The translations under genes were made by a program, and so were the position numbers. Shown here piece after piece: positions 17,829-25,969 of a stretch of DNA of 64,000 bases. The notes under the pieces are model-generated. The model did no database searches. It saw only the letters and a program-made list of their open reading frames with translations, and was not told the DNA's origin. Origin of the DNA: Pseudomonadales bacterium. GTDB lineage: Bacteria > Pseudomonadota > Gammaproteobacteria > Pseudomonadales > Ketobacteraceae. Location: assembly GCA_002708905.1 (NCBI GenBank), contig PAPM01000027.1, forward strand, positions 62,001-126,000, given 5' to 3'. The stretch's first letter is position 1. Each line of letters opens with the position of its first letter.

Positions 17829-17941
17829 GCGAAAACCCGCGTCTGGGCGTGTAAAAAATAAGTGCGGTAGAATATCGGGGTTCACGCTCTTTAATAGCAA
17901 GAGGCCATCAGGGGTACAGCGAAAATAGTACGACCGCTGCC

Positions 17942-18691
17942 ACAAGCGAACCATTCCAGGGCCAGTACTGGGATGAAGAGACCGGGTTACATTACAACCG
18001 GTTCCGGTATTATGATCCGGGGACAGGGCAGTTTACCCAGCAGGACCCGATTGGGTTGTTGGGGGGGATTAATAATTATCAGTATGCGCCGAATCCGAGT
18101 GGGTGGGTTGATCCCTTAGGGTTAGCTTGTAAGGAAGTTAATAAAACCAATACTGCTAGAAGCCGAATTCCCAAGGATCAACAAGCCGTTTTTGATGAAT
18201 TTGAACGCAATCACCAAGGGATGTTTAAATCAGACAAAGATTTGGTTGCTGCCTTTGAAGAGCTTCGTGATAAGGAGTCACCTTGGCCGGTAGGTTTCAC
18301 TCCTAAGAAAAGAATGATTCAGCCTGGTGAGAAATTCAGCATGATAACTAATACTGGGCAAGGTAAGTTTCCTGGGCAATTTGGTACATTTGATAACATT
18401 GAGAATGCAACTTATGGTCGTGATAAGTTAGCAATCAAGGAAGTTTGGAAGCCGACACTTGATAGAAAGGTTCAGTATGAAGTGCAGAAACCATTTGAAG
18501 TTGAGTATGGCCCTGTTGGCCCTCAAATTGAGAAACTTCCCGATGGATCGTACAAATATCTGCCTGGTGGTGGAACACAAATAAAACTGAACTATAAAGA
18601 CTATCAGAATGCAGTTGCTAGGCCGGATAATGGAAACACGCCAAATGCGTACTTAAAAGTGATTAAGAATACGAAGCTATCCCAAAAGTAG
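17942..18691 (+). pseudogene. Orphan RHS C-terminal tip (displaced toxin module, TNT-like)
   Basis: RHS similarity starts abruptly at [18 protein letters not shown] (about 17951) and runs through the core end into a new 185-residue tip, stopping at 18691. No ribosome site or credible start precedes it; the frame is open only from 17855 with unrelated sequence. It is therefore a silent cassette. The tip contains [17 protein letters not shown] and [11 protein letters not shown], matching the later half of TNT/DUF4237 NADase domains. Recombination through the shared core end would place it on the full-length RHS protein. A TTG at 18056 could give a short product, which I consider unlikely. Confidence 0.8.
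18047..18096 (+). repeat. 50-bp perfect direct repeat, copy 2 (orphan RHS tip)
   Basis: Identical to 8312-8361 at the end of the full-length RHS core; it marks the recombination window for tip exchange. Confidence 0.9.
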
Positions 18692-18698
18692 GAATCGA

Positions 18699-19067
18699 AT
18701 GAGAATAGATAGATCCGTTGGAAAAAAAACAACGACGTTGAAATGGCAGCATCTGGGAGAAAAAAAATCTATTAGATTCTCCGGTAGAGTTGAGGCCGAA
18801 TACTCAGAATCGAAAGAGCTTATAGTCGCCGCAGGAACAGATGGTGTAATACATTTAATAAAGCCTGATGGAACAGTTGTTTCAGAGTTTTCGTTTGATG
18901 TATCTGAAAGTTGCAATTTTTATGTGCTAACTAAAAGTACTTTAACAGATCTTGGTGTAGCTATCGTAATGGCCCATGATCCTGAATATAAAGGTGAAAG
19001 GTTTTGGCAACATGGAATCGAAATTCAATCGCAACAAATATCTGGCCCATTAAGCAAATGGCGATAG
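18699..19067 (+). CDS. Putative immunity protein for the orphan RHS tip
   Basis: 122 aa, starting 7 bp after the orphan tip stop codon, with GGAATCG before the ATG. It is a small soluble beta-rich protein (FSGRVEAEYSESKELIVAAG, DGVIHLIKPDGTVVSEFSF). Position, size and AT-rich composition fit an immunity gene cognate to the TNT-like tip. No named family is recognised. Confidence 0.65.
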   Translation: MRIDRSVGKKTTTLKWQHLGEKKSIRFSGRVEAEYSESKELIVAAGTDGVIHLIKPDGTVVSEFSFDVSESCNFYVLTKSTLTDLGVAIVMAHDPEYKGERFWQHGIEIQSQQISGPLSKWR

Positions 19068-19092
19068 GCGTCCATATTAGGTCAGGAAATTT

Positions 19093-19506
19093 TTGGCTAA
19101 AATTCTTGATCTGAAAATGAACAAAATCACTTGGGATGATTTCATTAGCCTCCTATCTAATGAATTGCGCACAAACTGCAGCGATTGCCAAAAGGCTAAT
19201 TTCAAAGGGTGGGAGTCATTCACCAAAGAGATGGAATCCAAGTTACAGATTCTAGGTGAGTTCGAAAATTCAGAAACCTGTATAAGCAAAAATGGTTACA
19301 ATGAATACCACCCGAATGGAACTAACTATTGGAGTAAGGATGCACCAATAGCCTTGGCCTTTTACCCTTATCATGAATCTCAAGTTAGAACCTGTTCTGC
19401 ATGTAACGCAGTGTTTCTTACCTATGCTGAGTACTCCGGACATGCTCCTCAGAACCGGTGCAGGTGGGTGCAGCCAGAGCTTTTGGTCCTCATTGAGGAC
19501 CTGTAA
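19093..19506 (+). CDS. Putative immunity-array protein with C-x2-C motif
   Basis: 137 aa from a TTG at 19093 with AGGA upstream; ATG 19117 is the alternative. It contains CSDCQK near residue 33 and CSACNAVFLTYAEYSGHAPQ near 103, resembling a zinc-binding knuckle, plus a final RCRW segment. Proteins of this kind are frequent in RHS immunity clusters, but the function is inferred from context only. The next (frameshifted) gene begins immediately after its stop. Confidence 0.6.
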   Translation: MAKILDLKMNKITWDDFISLLSNELRTNCSDCQKANFKGWESFTKEMESKLQILGEFENSETCISKNGYNEYHPNGTNYWSKDAPIALAFYPYHESQVRTCSACNAVFLTYAEYSGHAPQNRCRWVQPELLVLIEDL

Positions 19507-19759
19507 TTGAAATTTAAAGAAAATTATTTCTCCAAAGAAAAGTACTTCTCTGTAGGAGTCGAAGAAGAGTCTGGCAAATATTACGTCTCGATTCCAGTAA
19601 GTAACTCAAAAGCTGATTATGAAGAGTATTACTGGGTAGATACTGATGTATACGAATCTCATAAGTCAGCTTGAATATATTGCTGATGAATGTAGAAATC
19701 GTTTGCGGAACAATGACCTTATTTTTGAACATGGAACAGAGAGGGGAATACCCATTTAA
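19507..19759 (+). pseudogene. Frameshifted immunity-type gene
   Basis: A TTG start directly abutting the previous stop opens a protein beginning MKFKENYFSKEKYFSVGVEE and continuing SGKYYVSIPVSN, ADYEEYYWV. It terminates early at 19674. In the +1 frame, coding resumes without a break as QLEYIADECRNRLRNNDL, then EHGTERGIPI and a TAA at 19757-19759. The two halves together (about 83 aa) match the layout of small conserved proteins seen beside RHS tips. A single-base indel near 19655-19665 inactivates it, unless it is a sequencing error. Confidence 0.65.
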
Positions 19760-19820
19760 CAGATAGTGTAAAAATGAGCGTGCAAGGCCTAAATAAAATT
19801 AGAATATTTGAGGTGTTCTA

Positions 19821-20078
19821 ATGGAGAAAATTTTAAGTATGGAATATCCAACGCGCATCCAAATTTATGAGTACATGCGTATCCTTGTCATAGAATATAT
19901 CAGCCCAGAAGCAATTGAAGAGTGCATGAGTAATATTAATTCCTGTGAGCAAGAAGGGCGGTTTCCACCTGGAAAGTGGCTTCTTCATACGGTTGACGAG
20001 AACACCAGAAAAAGTAGGGTTTCGTTAAGCGTTGCTCACCAAGAGTTATATAGGGATATTTGTTCTTTTTGCATATAA
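19821..20078 (+). CDS. Small immunity-type protein, partially duplicated at 22983
   Basis: 85 aa with GAGGTG upstream of ATG 19821. N-terminal helical region (YPTRIQIYEYMRILVIEYIS), then PPGKWLLHTVDEN and AHQELYRDICSFCI at the end. No family is named. The final 30 codons recur in diverged form at 22983-23072, beyond the AAA15 gene, showing that this locus was duplicated or split. An immunity role is inferred from the neighbourhood. Confidence 0.6.
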   Translation: MEKILSMEYPTRIQIYEYMRILVIEYISPEAIEECMSNINSCEQEGRFPPGKWLLHTVDENTRKSRVSLSVAHQELYRDICSFCI

Positions 20079-20093
20079 AAGATAACGTTTCGT

Positions 20094-20492
20094 ATGAAAA
20101 TTAGAGTTCCTACCAGCTTTGACCTTTCAAACAAGAAAGACTATTCAGATATACCTGAAAATATCAGCTGTGAGCTTCAATCGACGGGCCCTGGTTGGTA
20201 TCTACTAAGAGTCTTCGAAAATGAAATGTTTATCGGAAATAGACTTGGATATGTAAGGCAGCCTTTTTCAGGTGATGGTCATGTTGAGATTGCTTATACG
20301 ACTCGAGGAAAAGGCCCAGGCTTTATCTGCATATATTTGTACGACAGCATGTGTAGCAACAACAATTTAGTTCTATGTTCTGTCAATGTGTTTCGAGACG
20401 ATCTACTGGCATCAGCGGTTCGACTGGGGGAGAGCTTGGCCGGTATGGTTGGAGTTGAAGTGTTGCAATACCACATTGGTGCAGATTGTTGA
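20094..20492 (+). CDS. Hypothetical immunity-array protein
   Basis: 132 aa, 15 bp after the previous gene. Beta-rich N-terminal half (GPGWYLLRVFENEMFIGNRL, DGHVEIAYTTRGKGPG) and a short C-terminal helix (LLASAVRLGESLAGMVG). Not recognised. The AT-rich composition and its place in the array suggest another orphan immunity gene. Confidence 0.55.
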   Translation: MKIRVPTSFDLSNKKDYSDIPENISCELQSTGPGWYLLRVFENEMFIGNRLGYVRQPFSGDGHVEIAYTTRGKGPGFICIYLYDSMCSNNNLVLCSVNVFRDDLLASAVRLGESLAGMVGVEVLQYHIGADC

Positions 20493-20580
20493 TTGCATGG
20501 TACCAGAACCTCATAATTTCTACTCACCCTGCCTTGATTGTTGGTTTCCCGCTCAAAAAACATCTCCGTTGGTTATAAGT

Positions 20581-20844
20581 ATGTATATAGAAATGCTTGA
20601 AGAACTCATAGCACTGCTTAGAAAAGCTGAAGCTGACCATCGGGCAGAATGGTTTAGCCTTGCAAAAAAATATTATATTGATGGGAAACACGAGAAATCC
20701 TACAGGAAAGTGCTAGGGGCCTATGGTGGTATGGGGAGTTTTAATGATGTGTATTGGAGGTTGCCACAGAATGATGAGCAAAGGCAGGATTTCTTGAAAG
20801 ATGAAATTAGGAAATATGCGAAAAATGAACTCGAGTTACTTTAA
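20581..20844 (+). CDS. Small helical protein, DUF6966-like, putative immunity
   Basis: 87 aa from ATG 20581. An upstream in-frame extension to 20386 overlaps the preceding gene and looks non-native (MCFETIYWHQRFDWGRAW). The protein is helical, with the phrase LGAYGGMGSFNDVYW near residue 47, which I associate with a small conserved family often labelled DUF6966. It is common in toxin-immunity clusters. No function is established. Confidence 0.6.
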   Translation: MYIEMLEELIALLRKAEADHRAEWFSLAKKYYIDGKHEKSYRKVLGAYGGMGSFNDVYWRLPQNDEQRQDFLKDEIRKYAKNELELL

Positions 20845-20906
20845 GAAATCATCCATAACATTCAGCAGGTTTTAACTAACACAGATTAGGTAGGCTGAGC
20901 TTGGCT

Positions 20907-21416
20907 TCAGCTTAGATAGAATTGATGATTCTCATCTAAGAAAACGACGTAAAATGTATTTCGGTCGTAATTCTCGTCTTTCTCACATTCGATTTTGTCT
21001 GGAATAACAAACCCGACAAGACGAGTATCATTATCTATTCTGAACCTAGCCCACCAGACGTCCTCAGGGACATGTGCTGGATGAGAAAAAGCAGATTTTC
21101 TGGGAAATTCTTTATAAACCTCTAAACATGATTGGCGTTTACCTTTGCCACCTCTTTTGCCTTTTCCTATCTTGGTATTCTCCCAGTGGCTTAAAGGTTG
21201 TCGGGTAAATTCCTTTAACTTTCCTATTAGTTTCACCACTTTGCTATTACCCGAGGTGGTATTCCAATCAATAAAATCTTGACCAGGAGGATTATTGTCA
21301 AAATACGAAAAATTGAATTTTGATCTAGTTAATATATCGCTATCACTGATTGAGTCATGAGGAATGGAAGAAATAAAACTCTGCTTTTTCTTCGACTTTG
21401 AGAAATCTTTAGCCAT
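20907..21416 (-). CDS. Small partner protein of the AAA15 ATPase, possibly RelE-like effector
   Basis: 169 aa, three bases downstream of the AAA15 gene. A basic Lys/Ser N-terminus, a helix-helix segment (SKVVKLIGKLKEFTRQPLSH), a Gly/Lys loop (GKGKRGGKGKR), then a beta-sheet end (WWARFRIDNDTRLVGFVIP, TFYVVFLDENHQFY). The helix pair followed by antiparallel strands and a terminal FLDENHQFY strand is like the RelE/ParE fold; this is a visual judgement. It is not the TOPRIM/DUF4435 partner of PARIS or the RloB partner. It is likely the effector or its regulator in a two-gene defence unit. Confidence 0.65.
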   Translation of the reverse strand: MAKDFSKSKKKQSFISSIPHDSISDSDILTRSKFNFSYFDNNPPGQDFIDWNTTSGNSKVVKLIGKLKEFTRQPLSHWENTKIGKGKRGGKGKRQSCLEVYKEFPRKSAFSHPAHVPEDVWWARFRIDNDTRLVGFVIPDKIECEKDENYDRNTFYVVFLDENHQFYLS

Positions 21417-21419
21417 TCA

Positions 21420-22634
21420 CTACATGCTCCAGTTATTAGCAATTCTTGAGGCTAAGCCCTGGATGTTTTTAGGAGTACCACCAATTCTCCCTTTGCTATA
21501 TAAGGGAGAAATTGCTCTATCATTTCTTAACAACGAAACTTCGTCTAATCTGTAGCAATAGCTCTCATTATTCTCTTTGTTAACCAATATTGCTCTGTAT
21601 CTACCAAGCGAATCAATTATCTCAGTGTTATGTGCTGTTATGACTAGCTGGGCATTGTTCTTGTTGATCTTCTGGTTTGTAAATAGTTCAATAATTTCAG
21701 GTAAAATCATTGCGTGTAGATGAGTGTCGAACTCATCGAGAACCAATAAGCTCCCATCCCTAATTGCAGCCCAGTATCGATATAAATTAATAAACAATGC
21801 CTTTGTACCCATGGATTCCTGAGCTAATCCAATTGGAAACTCAGATTTATGATATCCATGAATAAACAAAGGATAGAATACATCTTCACCAGTCTCAGAA
21901 TCTACAGTCGACTCTATTCGAATATCTTTAATCCCATCATCGACACCGGAAATTATCTGCTTTGTAAATTCAAATGCATCAGGGTTTTCCTTGTAAAATT
22001 CACTTATTTTGAAGTAGCTTCCAGAATCAATAGTCTTATATCCATCATATCCGACGTTAAAAAGTATTCTTTTGAAGTGCCAATACATTACTTCAAGGTC
22101 TACCATCCTCTTCTCAAATTCAAAATCGTCTGGCAAGCTAATTACGGACTGGTCAGCCTTTAACTTCAACTTTTTAAGCTCAGAAAACTCCTTTAAACAA
22201 TGAGTGATTTTATTTGCTTCTCTTATTAAACAAACGACTTCTTTTTTGTGTTTTCTTCGAACTTCTTCTCTGACAATACCCGAATTTCTTACATCTAACT
22301 CGTAATAATATGTAGTATCATCTCTGATGAACTCAATATAGAACTCGGTGACGTCGTCACTGCCCGCAAATGGTTCAAAAGGAATATCTATCTCAGATTT
22401 TCCATTATCTAAGCTTCTTGTAGTTCCCATTCGCTTTGAGCAAAAGCAATATAAGAACGTTATGGCTTTCAAAATATTGGTTTTACCTGAGCCATTCGCT
22501 CCTTTAATTCCAAGTACTGGGGAAATGTTTGCTAATAGGTCTTGTTCTTCAATTGGCAAGTCCTTGCTCACAAATCTAATTTCCGCTCCTTCTTTAAAAC
22601 TCGAAAAGTTACGAAATCCCAGTTTTTTGATCAT
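21420..22634 (-). CDS. AAA15/OLD-like ATPase, putative anti-phage defence
   Basis: 404 aa from ATG 22634, the usual position for the family opening (MIKKLGFRNFSSF); the frame stays open to 22736, with another ATG at 22691. Walker A is GANGSGKT (about 45-52), Walker B LLVLDEFDTHLH (about 295-305) and the H-loop VITAHNTEII (about 330). This is the ABC-type ATPase of the RloA/AbiEii-AAA15 group, whose members act as phage sensors coupled to a toxic partner. No nuclease domain is fused. It is followed at 3 bp by the 169-aa gene, so they form an operon. Confidence 0.85.
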   Translation of the reverse strand: MIKKLGFRNFSSFKEGAEIRFVSKDLPIEEQDLLANISPVLGIKGANGSGKTNILKAITFLYCFCSKRMGTTRSLDNGKSEIDIPFEPFAGSDDVTEFYIEFIRDDTTYYYELDVRNSGIVREEVRRKHKKEVVCLIREANKITHCLKEFSELKKLKLKADQSVISLPDDFEFEKRMVDLEVMYWHFKRILFNVGYDGYKTIDSGSYFKISEFYKENPDAFEFTKQIISGVDDGIKDIRIESTVDSETGEDVFYPLFIHGYHKSEFPIGLAQESMGTKALFINLYRYWAAIRDGSLLVLDEFDTHLHAMILPEIIELFTNQKINKNNAQLVITAHNTEIIDSLGRYRAILVNKENNESYCYRLDEVSLLRNDRAISPLYSKGRIGGTPKNIQGLASRIANNWSM

Positions 22635-22982
22635 CTTTAGCACAGCCGAATTGAATCTATAAGTTTTTGTGAATTCTATGCATAAAACCATTTTATGTAA
22701 AACGAATTTTTTGTCAAATATGACAGAAAATCGCATTATTGGATCTTTGTGGGCTGGTAAACGTATGGCGCTGAATTTGTATAGCGGTGACCAGCTTTGC
22801 CTGCCGCTTTGAACTGCCTTAGAGTTTGAGAAAACACCCGATATTATCTAATAGATTTGAATTGGTGACTTTTGGTGATGCGTCTAGTTGGTCTGCTTAT
22901 TCATGAGTTAGTTTCAGATATTCTTGATGTACTCTAATTTCTTTAACAGTCCTCATTAGGCATTTTCAATAAGAATCCGCAG

Positions 22983-23072
22983 ACAGTTGACGAGAACATT
23001 AGAAACAATATGGATGCGTTGAGTACCGCTCACCAAGAGTTATACAAGGATATTTGTTCTTTTTGCATATGA
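22983..23072 (+). pseudogene. Remnant copy of the 19821-20078 immunity-type gene
   Basis: Thirty codons ending in TGA encode TVDENIRNNMDALST then AHQELYKDICSFCI. They match the end of the 85-aa protein at 19821-20078 (TVDENTRKSRVSLSV, AHQELYRDICSFCI). No start or N-terminal half is present. The rest of the 22737-23176 gap shows no gene. Confidence 0.75.
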
Positions 23073-23176
23073 AGCTTAACTAATACTCTAAAAGAAAATA
23101 GACATGTAACCCTTGCAAATAAAAATCATAAAACCTATCAGAATTTAGGTTTATCGGTTTGTCTAAGGGTGTAATT

Positions 23177-23875
23177 TCATGCCTGAAAGGAAATGGAGTT
23201 TAGGTACGCGTTTTTAATGGTTTCTTCTATAGTCAAACTGTCGTATATGATTGAGCAGTTCTTTGAAGCAATCACCTGGAAGGTGTTGCTTTCAAAGCGG
23301 AAAGAAAGTTGGATTTTTTCTAGTATGAAATCTCTATACAGTGATTTAAGCTCAGTTAGTGCATTGTTCTCTGAGCTCAACTCAATTTTTGCGATGCTAT
23401 TGTCTGATAATCTAAGAGAGCTTGCCCATAATTTATGTGCTTTCAACCTCGAAACATGATTCTCAGACTTGATTGATTTTGTGAAAACATCAAGATTCAT
23501 TTGGTGTTGATGAAATCCACTGCCAGGTAGAAGTTTTGATATTATCGAGGAAAGTGACTTTATTGACTGAGGTGGATTATGAACTTGTAGAATATAGTAA
23601 GAATTATGATTGGGTGTTGGGGAAAGTTTGAAGTCTACGTATATATAACGATCATGTTCAAACGTGTCAGTTGCCCCATTTGGTAATATGATCTTCTCCA
23701 CGACATGCTTCTTTTCAATAAATGTACATACTAGCTCGTAGTAGTCGAGAGAGTTAATGTTAATCCCGCTTCCCCTTTTTTCAGTAAATCTATATTTAGA
23801 AAAGGTTTCAGCTATAGAATCTAGGGATTGATCAATATCTACAATGAAAAACTTTGTTCTAAGGCTGTTCATTGC
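23177..23875 (-). CDS. Third protein of a putative three-gene defence operon, unknown
   Basis: 232 aa if started at ATG 23875, 17 bp inside the preceding gene; a GTG at 23926 would add 17 residues. Mixed alpha/beta sequence (MNSLRTKFFIVDIDQSL, YYELVCTFIEKKHVVEK, HDRYIYVDFKL, NSYYILQVHNPPQSIKSLSS). There is no visible signal peptide, membrane segment or known motif. AT-rich like its operon partners and unlike the flanking chromosome. Function unknown; context suggests a sensor, chaperone or structural component of the operon. Confidence 0.7.
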   Translation of the reverse strand, partial: AMNSLRTKFFIVDIDQSLDSIAETFSKYRFTEKRGSGININSLDYYELVCTFIEKKHVVEKIILPNGATDTFEHDRYIYVDFKLSPTPNHNSYYILQVHNPPQSIKSLSSIISKLLPGSGFHQHQMNLDVFTKSIKSENHVSRLKAHKLWASSLRLSDNSIAKIELSSENNALTELKSLYRDFILEKIQLSFRFESNTFQVIASKNCSIIYDSLTIEETIKNAYLNSISFQA

Positions 23876-24938
23876 TCTGGCCGCCACTTGAGGTTGCTTT
23901 AATTTCATCCAATGCAGAATATGCACATGTTTCTATGCGTCTCATAAGCTGTATGTCTTCTACCTTGGTTAATGGTTTAGTTTGTTTGGAAAAGTCGGAC
24001 TTTTCGCCTTTAGGCCGGTAACCTTTAACTAGGTAAGAGAAATCACTACAAAACTCTGGGTCGTTGAACTGTGCGTGAAACAAATATAGCCTTGGTTCGT
24101 TGTCAACCATTTTTGTAGAAGCCCAGCTGACTTTGTATATATAGAAACCCTTTTTAAATAAATCTTTAAGTTCACCTGACTCAAATATTCCATCGCCATT
24201 TAATGAGGCTTTTTTGACAAAGGTTCCTAGCTTTTCTTTGTTTTCTTCCCCTGAATCTGGGTGAAATACAGTTACATCCGATACGTTGTAAAGATCAAAT
24301 CCATCAATGTTTGATATTAGGTGTTCGAAGAACCTGATTTTATCCCTAGGGTCTGTTGTTCCACTTAGGCTGATTTTTCTATATTGGACCTCTTGGTTAG
24401 ATTCTTTTTCGATTTCATCTAATAGTTCTTCGCAAAATATTCCTATATATTCGTTGTCTGGATTTCTAATGCATATTTCATCGTTTAAAAATTCGATAGA
24501 AATAGTTGCATCTTTCTTTACCAGTTGTTTGAACTCGGATTTGTTATAGTCAAGATATGAGTATGTTACATCTATTTCAATGGAATTTTGATGAACTGTG
24601 TGGGTTATCTCGTCTTCGAAATCTTGTCTATTATCAATTAACTGCTTAATTGCTTCTTCAATTGATTCTCTTGAAACTTGGGTAGTAGTCTTTTTTGATT
24701 GGTGTTTCTCTTTTCTTGACGAGGTGGCAAGTTTCTCTGAAATTAGTGCGTGATCGAAGTAGTCATGATTAATTCTGCTGAGATGTAGTGCTATGTCCTC
24801 TTTGTCTAGTTCATTGGATACAAGCATTCCGCGGGAATACATCAATTCATGAAGCGCTGTTTTAGTCATTTTGTGTTGGCGAAGTGCGTCGTTTAATGCT
24901 TTATCTGACGCACAATATAAACTGCCTTTTTTAATCAT
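23859..24938 (-). CDS. Second protein of a putative three-gene defence operon, unknown
   Basis: 359 aa from ATG 24938, which overlaps the TGA of the upstream gene (ATGA) and has GGAGAGAG just before it. The N-terminus has a short helical region like a helix-turn-helix or SAP fold (DKALNDALRQHKMTKTALHE, LMYSRGMLVSNELDKEDIAL). A basic linker (SRKEKHQSKKTTTQ) leads to a long alpha/beta part with repeated acidic residues. No catalytic motif is recognised. The tight coupling to the nuclease-like gene argues for a complex. Confidence 0.72.
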   Translation of the reverse strand: MIKKGSLYCASDKALNDALRQHKMTKTALHELMYSRGMLVSNELDKEDIALHLSRINHDYFDHALISEKLATSSRKEKHQSKKTTTQVSRESIEEAIKQLIDNRQDFEDEITHTVHQNSIEIDVTYSYLDYNKSEFKQLVKKDATISIEFLNDEICIRNPDNEYIGIFCEELLDEIEKESNQEVQYRKISLSGTTDPRDKIRFFEHLISNIDGFDLYNVSDVTVFHPDSGEENKEKLGTFVKKASLNGDGIFESGELKDLFKKGFYIYKVSWASTKMVDNEPRLYLFHAQFNDPEFCSDFSYLVKGYRPKGEKSDFSKQTKPLTKVEDIQLMRRIETCAYSALDEIKATSSGGQSNEQP

Positions 24939-25969
24939 TGCTCTCTCCAAGCCAATATCCCGGGATTGTAGTTTGGCGCAGCTAGTTGAACTACTTCTAC
25001 GTCTATACGATTTAGGTCGTTCTCTCTGTATTGATCAAACCCCCAATCAGAAACGTAGTTATTTATAGCCTTTTTAAAGTTGCTTTTTAGATCCTCATTC
25101 GGTGATATATGTGCAATTCTGATCTTTATGGTGACATCATCCCGCAATATCTGAAGTCGTGATAATATATCAAATAAATAGAGAAATTCTTGGTATGTCT
25201 TGCCTTCTTGGTTGTAATAAATTACAAATCCAGGTCCGCTTACCTCTTCAACTTTGCCCTCTTTATAGTTGTAGTTCTTTATGGGCCCATGCTCGATGAC
25301 CATATATGGGGAGCACATGGTTTCTATTGTTGCAGGATGCTTAATCTTGTCACCTCTAGGTTTATGAAGAATTTGATCTGGATAATGAAACCAATAATTA
25401 TCATCTTTTGGGAACTCATTGTTATCTTTTAACTTGATCACGTCACTTACTATTCTGTAAAGGTATAGAATACGAGCAGGGTCTAGAATGTGTATGATGC
25501 TGCGTTTGGTAAGTGGAAGATTATCTAGCTTGTGTTTTCCAAGTTTTTCTAAAAAATCGGAATCACATTTTTGGTCCCAATTATATATAAATAGCAATCC
25601 TCGGATCTCATAGTTGCCTTTTTTTAGTACGTATCTTTTTCTCCATTCCGAACTACCCTGTGCACAATCTATAGTTTGTGCCAGAGAATTTAATGTTTTG
25701 ATCACACCTTTTTTATATTCAATACTTCCCTTCGAGTAGCTCTTGAGATCTGTATTCAGATAAATAGTTTTATTAAGATAGGGGTCGTCATAGTGAAATA
25801 CTACATCAACCGGATGGGTCTCATGGCCTTTAGACTTTTTGTGGATGTCAGTCTTGTTGCACTGAAAGTTCTGGTCTTTGATCGGAAGTGTTTCCCATCT
25901 GAAGAACTTGAATATTTCATCTGAAACCTTTGTGGCGATCTCAGTGATATTAGAAACTTCTCCGCTCAT
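24935..25969 (-). CDS. PD-(D/E)XK nuclease-like protein, first gene of a three-gene operon
   Basis: 344 aa. Near the N-terminus the sequence VDVVFHYDDPY...LNTDLKSY places Asp55 and Asp74-x-Lys76 18 residues apart on consecutive strands, the core of a PD-(D/E)XK active site. Glu18 in the first helix would be the extra acidic ligand. The rest is alpha/beta with no further recognised domain; one phrase, RIVSDVIKLKDNNEFPKDDN, is strongly charged. It starts the operon and overlaps the next gene by 4 bp. DNA cleavage or binding is inferred from the motif. A restriction-like or abortive defence role fits the neighbourhood. Confidence 0.72.
   Translation of the reverse strand: MSGEVSNITEIATKVSDEIFKFFRWETLPIKDQNFQCNKTDIHKKSKGHETHPVDVVFHYDDPYLNKTIYLNTDLKSYSKGSIEYKKGVIKTLNSLAQTIDCAQGSSEWRKRYVLKKGNYEIRGLLFIYNWDQKCDSDFLEKLGKHKLDNLPLTKRSIIHILDPARILYLYRIVSDVIKLKDNNEFPKDDNYWFHYPDQILHKPRGDKIKHPATIETMCSPYMVIEHGPIKNYNYKEGKVEEVSGPGFVIYYNQEGKTYQEFLYLFDILSRLQILRDDVTIKIRIAHISPNEDLKSNFKKAINNYVSDWGFDQYRENDLNRIDVEVVQLAAPNYNPGILAWREQ

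Noticed and set aside
20907-22634. Assignment of the AAA15 pair to PARIS (AriA/AriB)
   Set aside because: The partner shows no TOPRIM/DUF4435 acidic motifs and is too short.
23177-25969. Assignment of the trio to a named system such as a GAPS-, Shedu- or Kiwa-type
   Set aside because: Only the PD-(D/E)XK-like motif is shared in general terms; sequence memory is not enough to claim a match.
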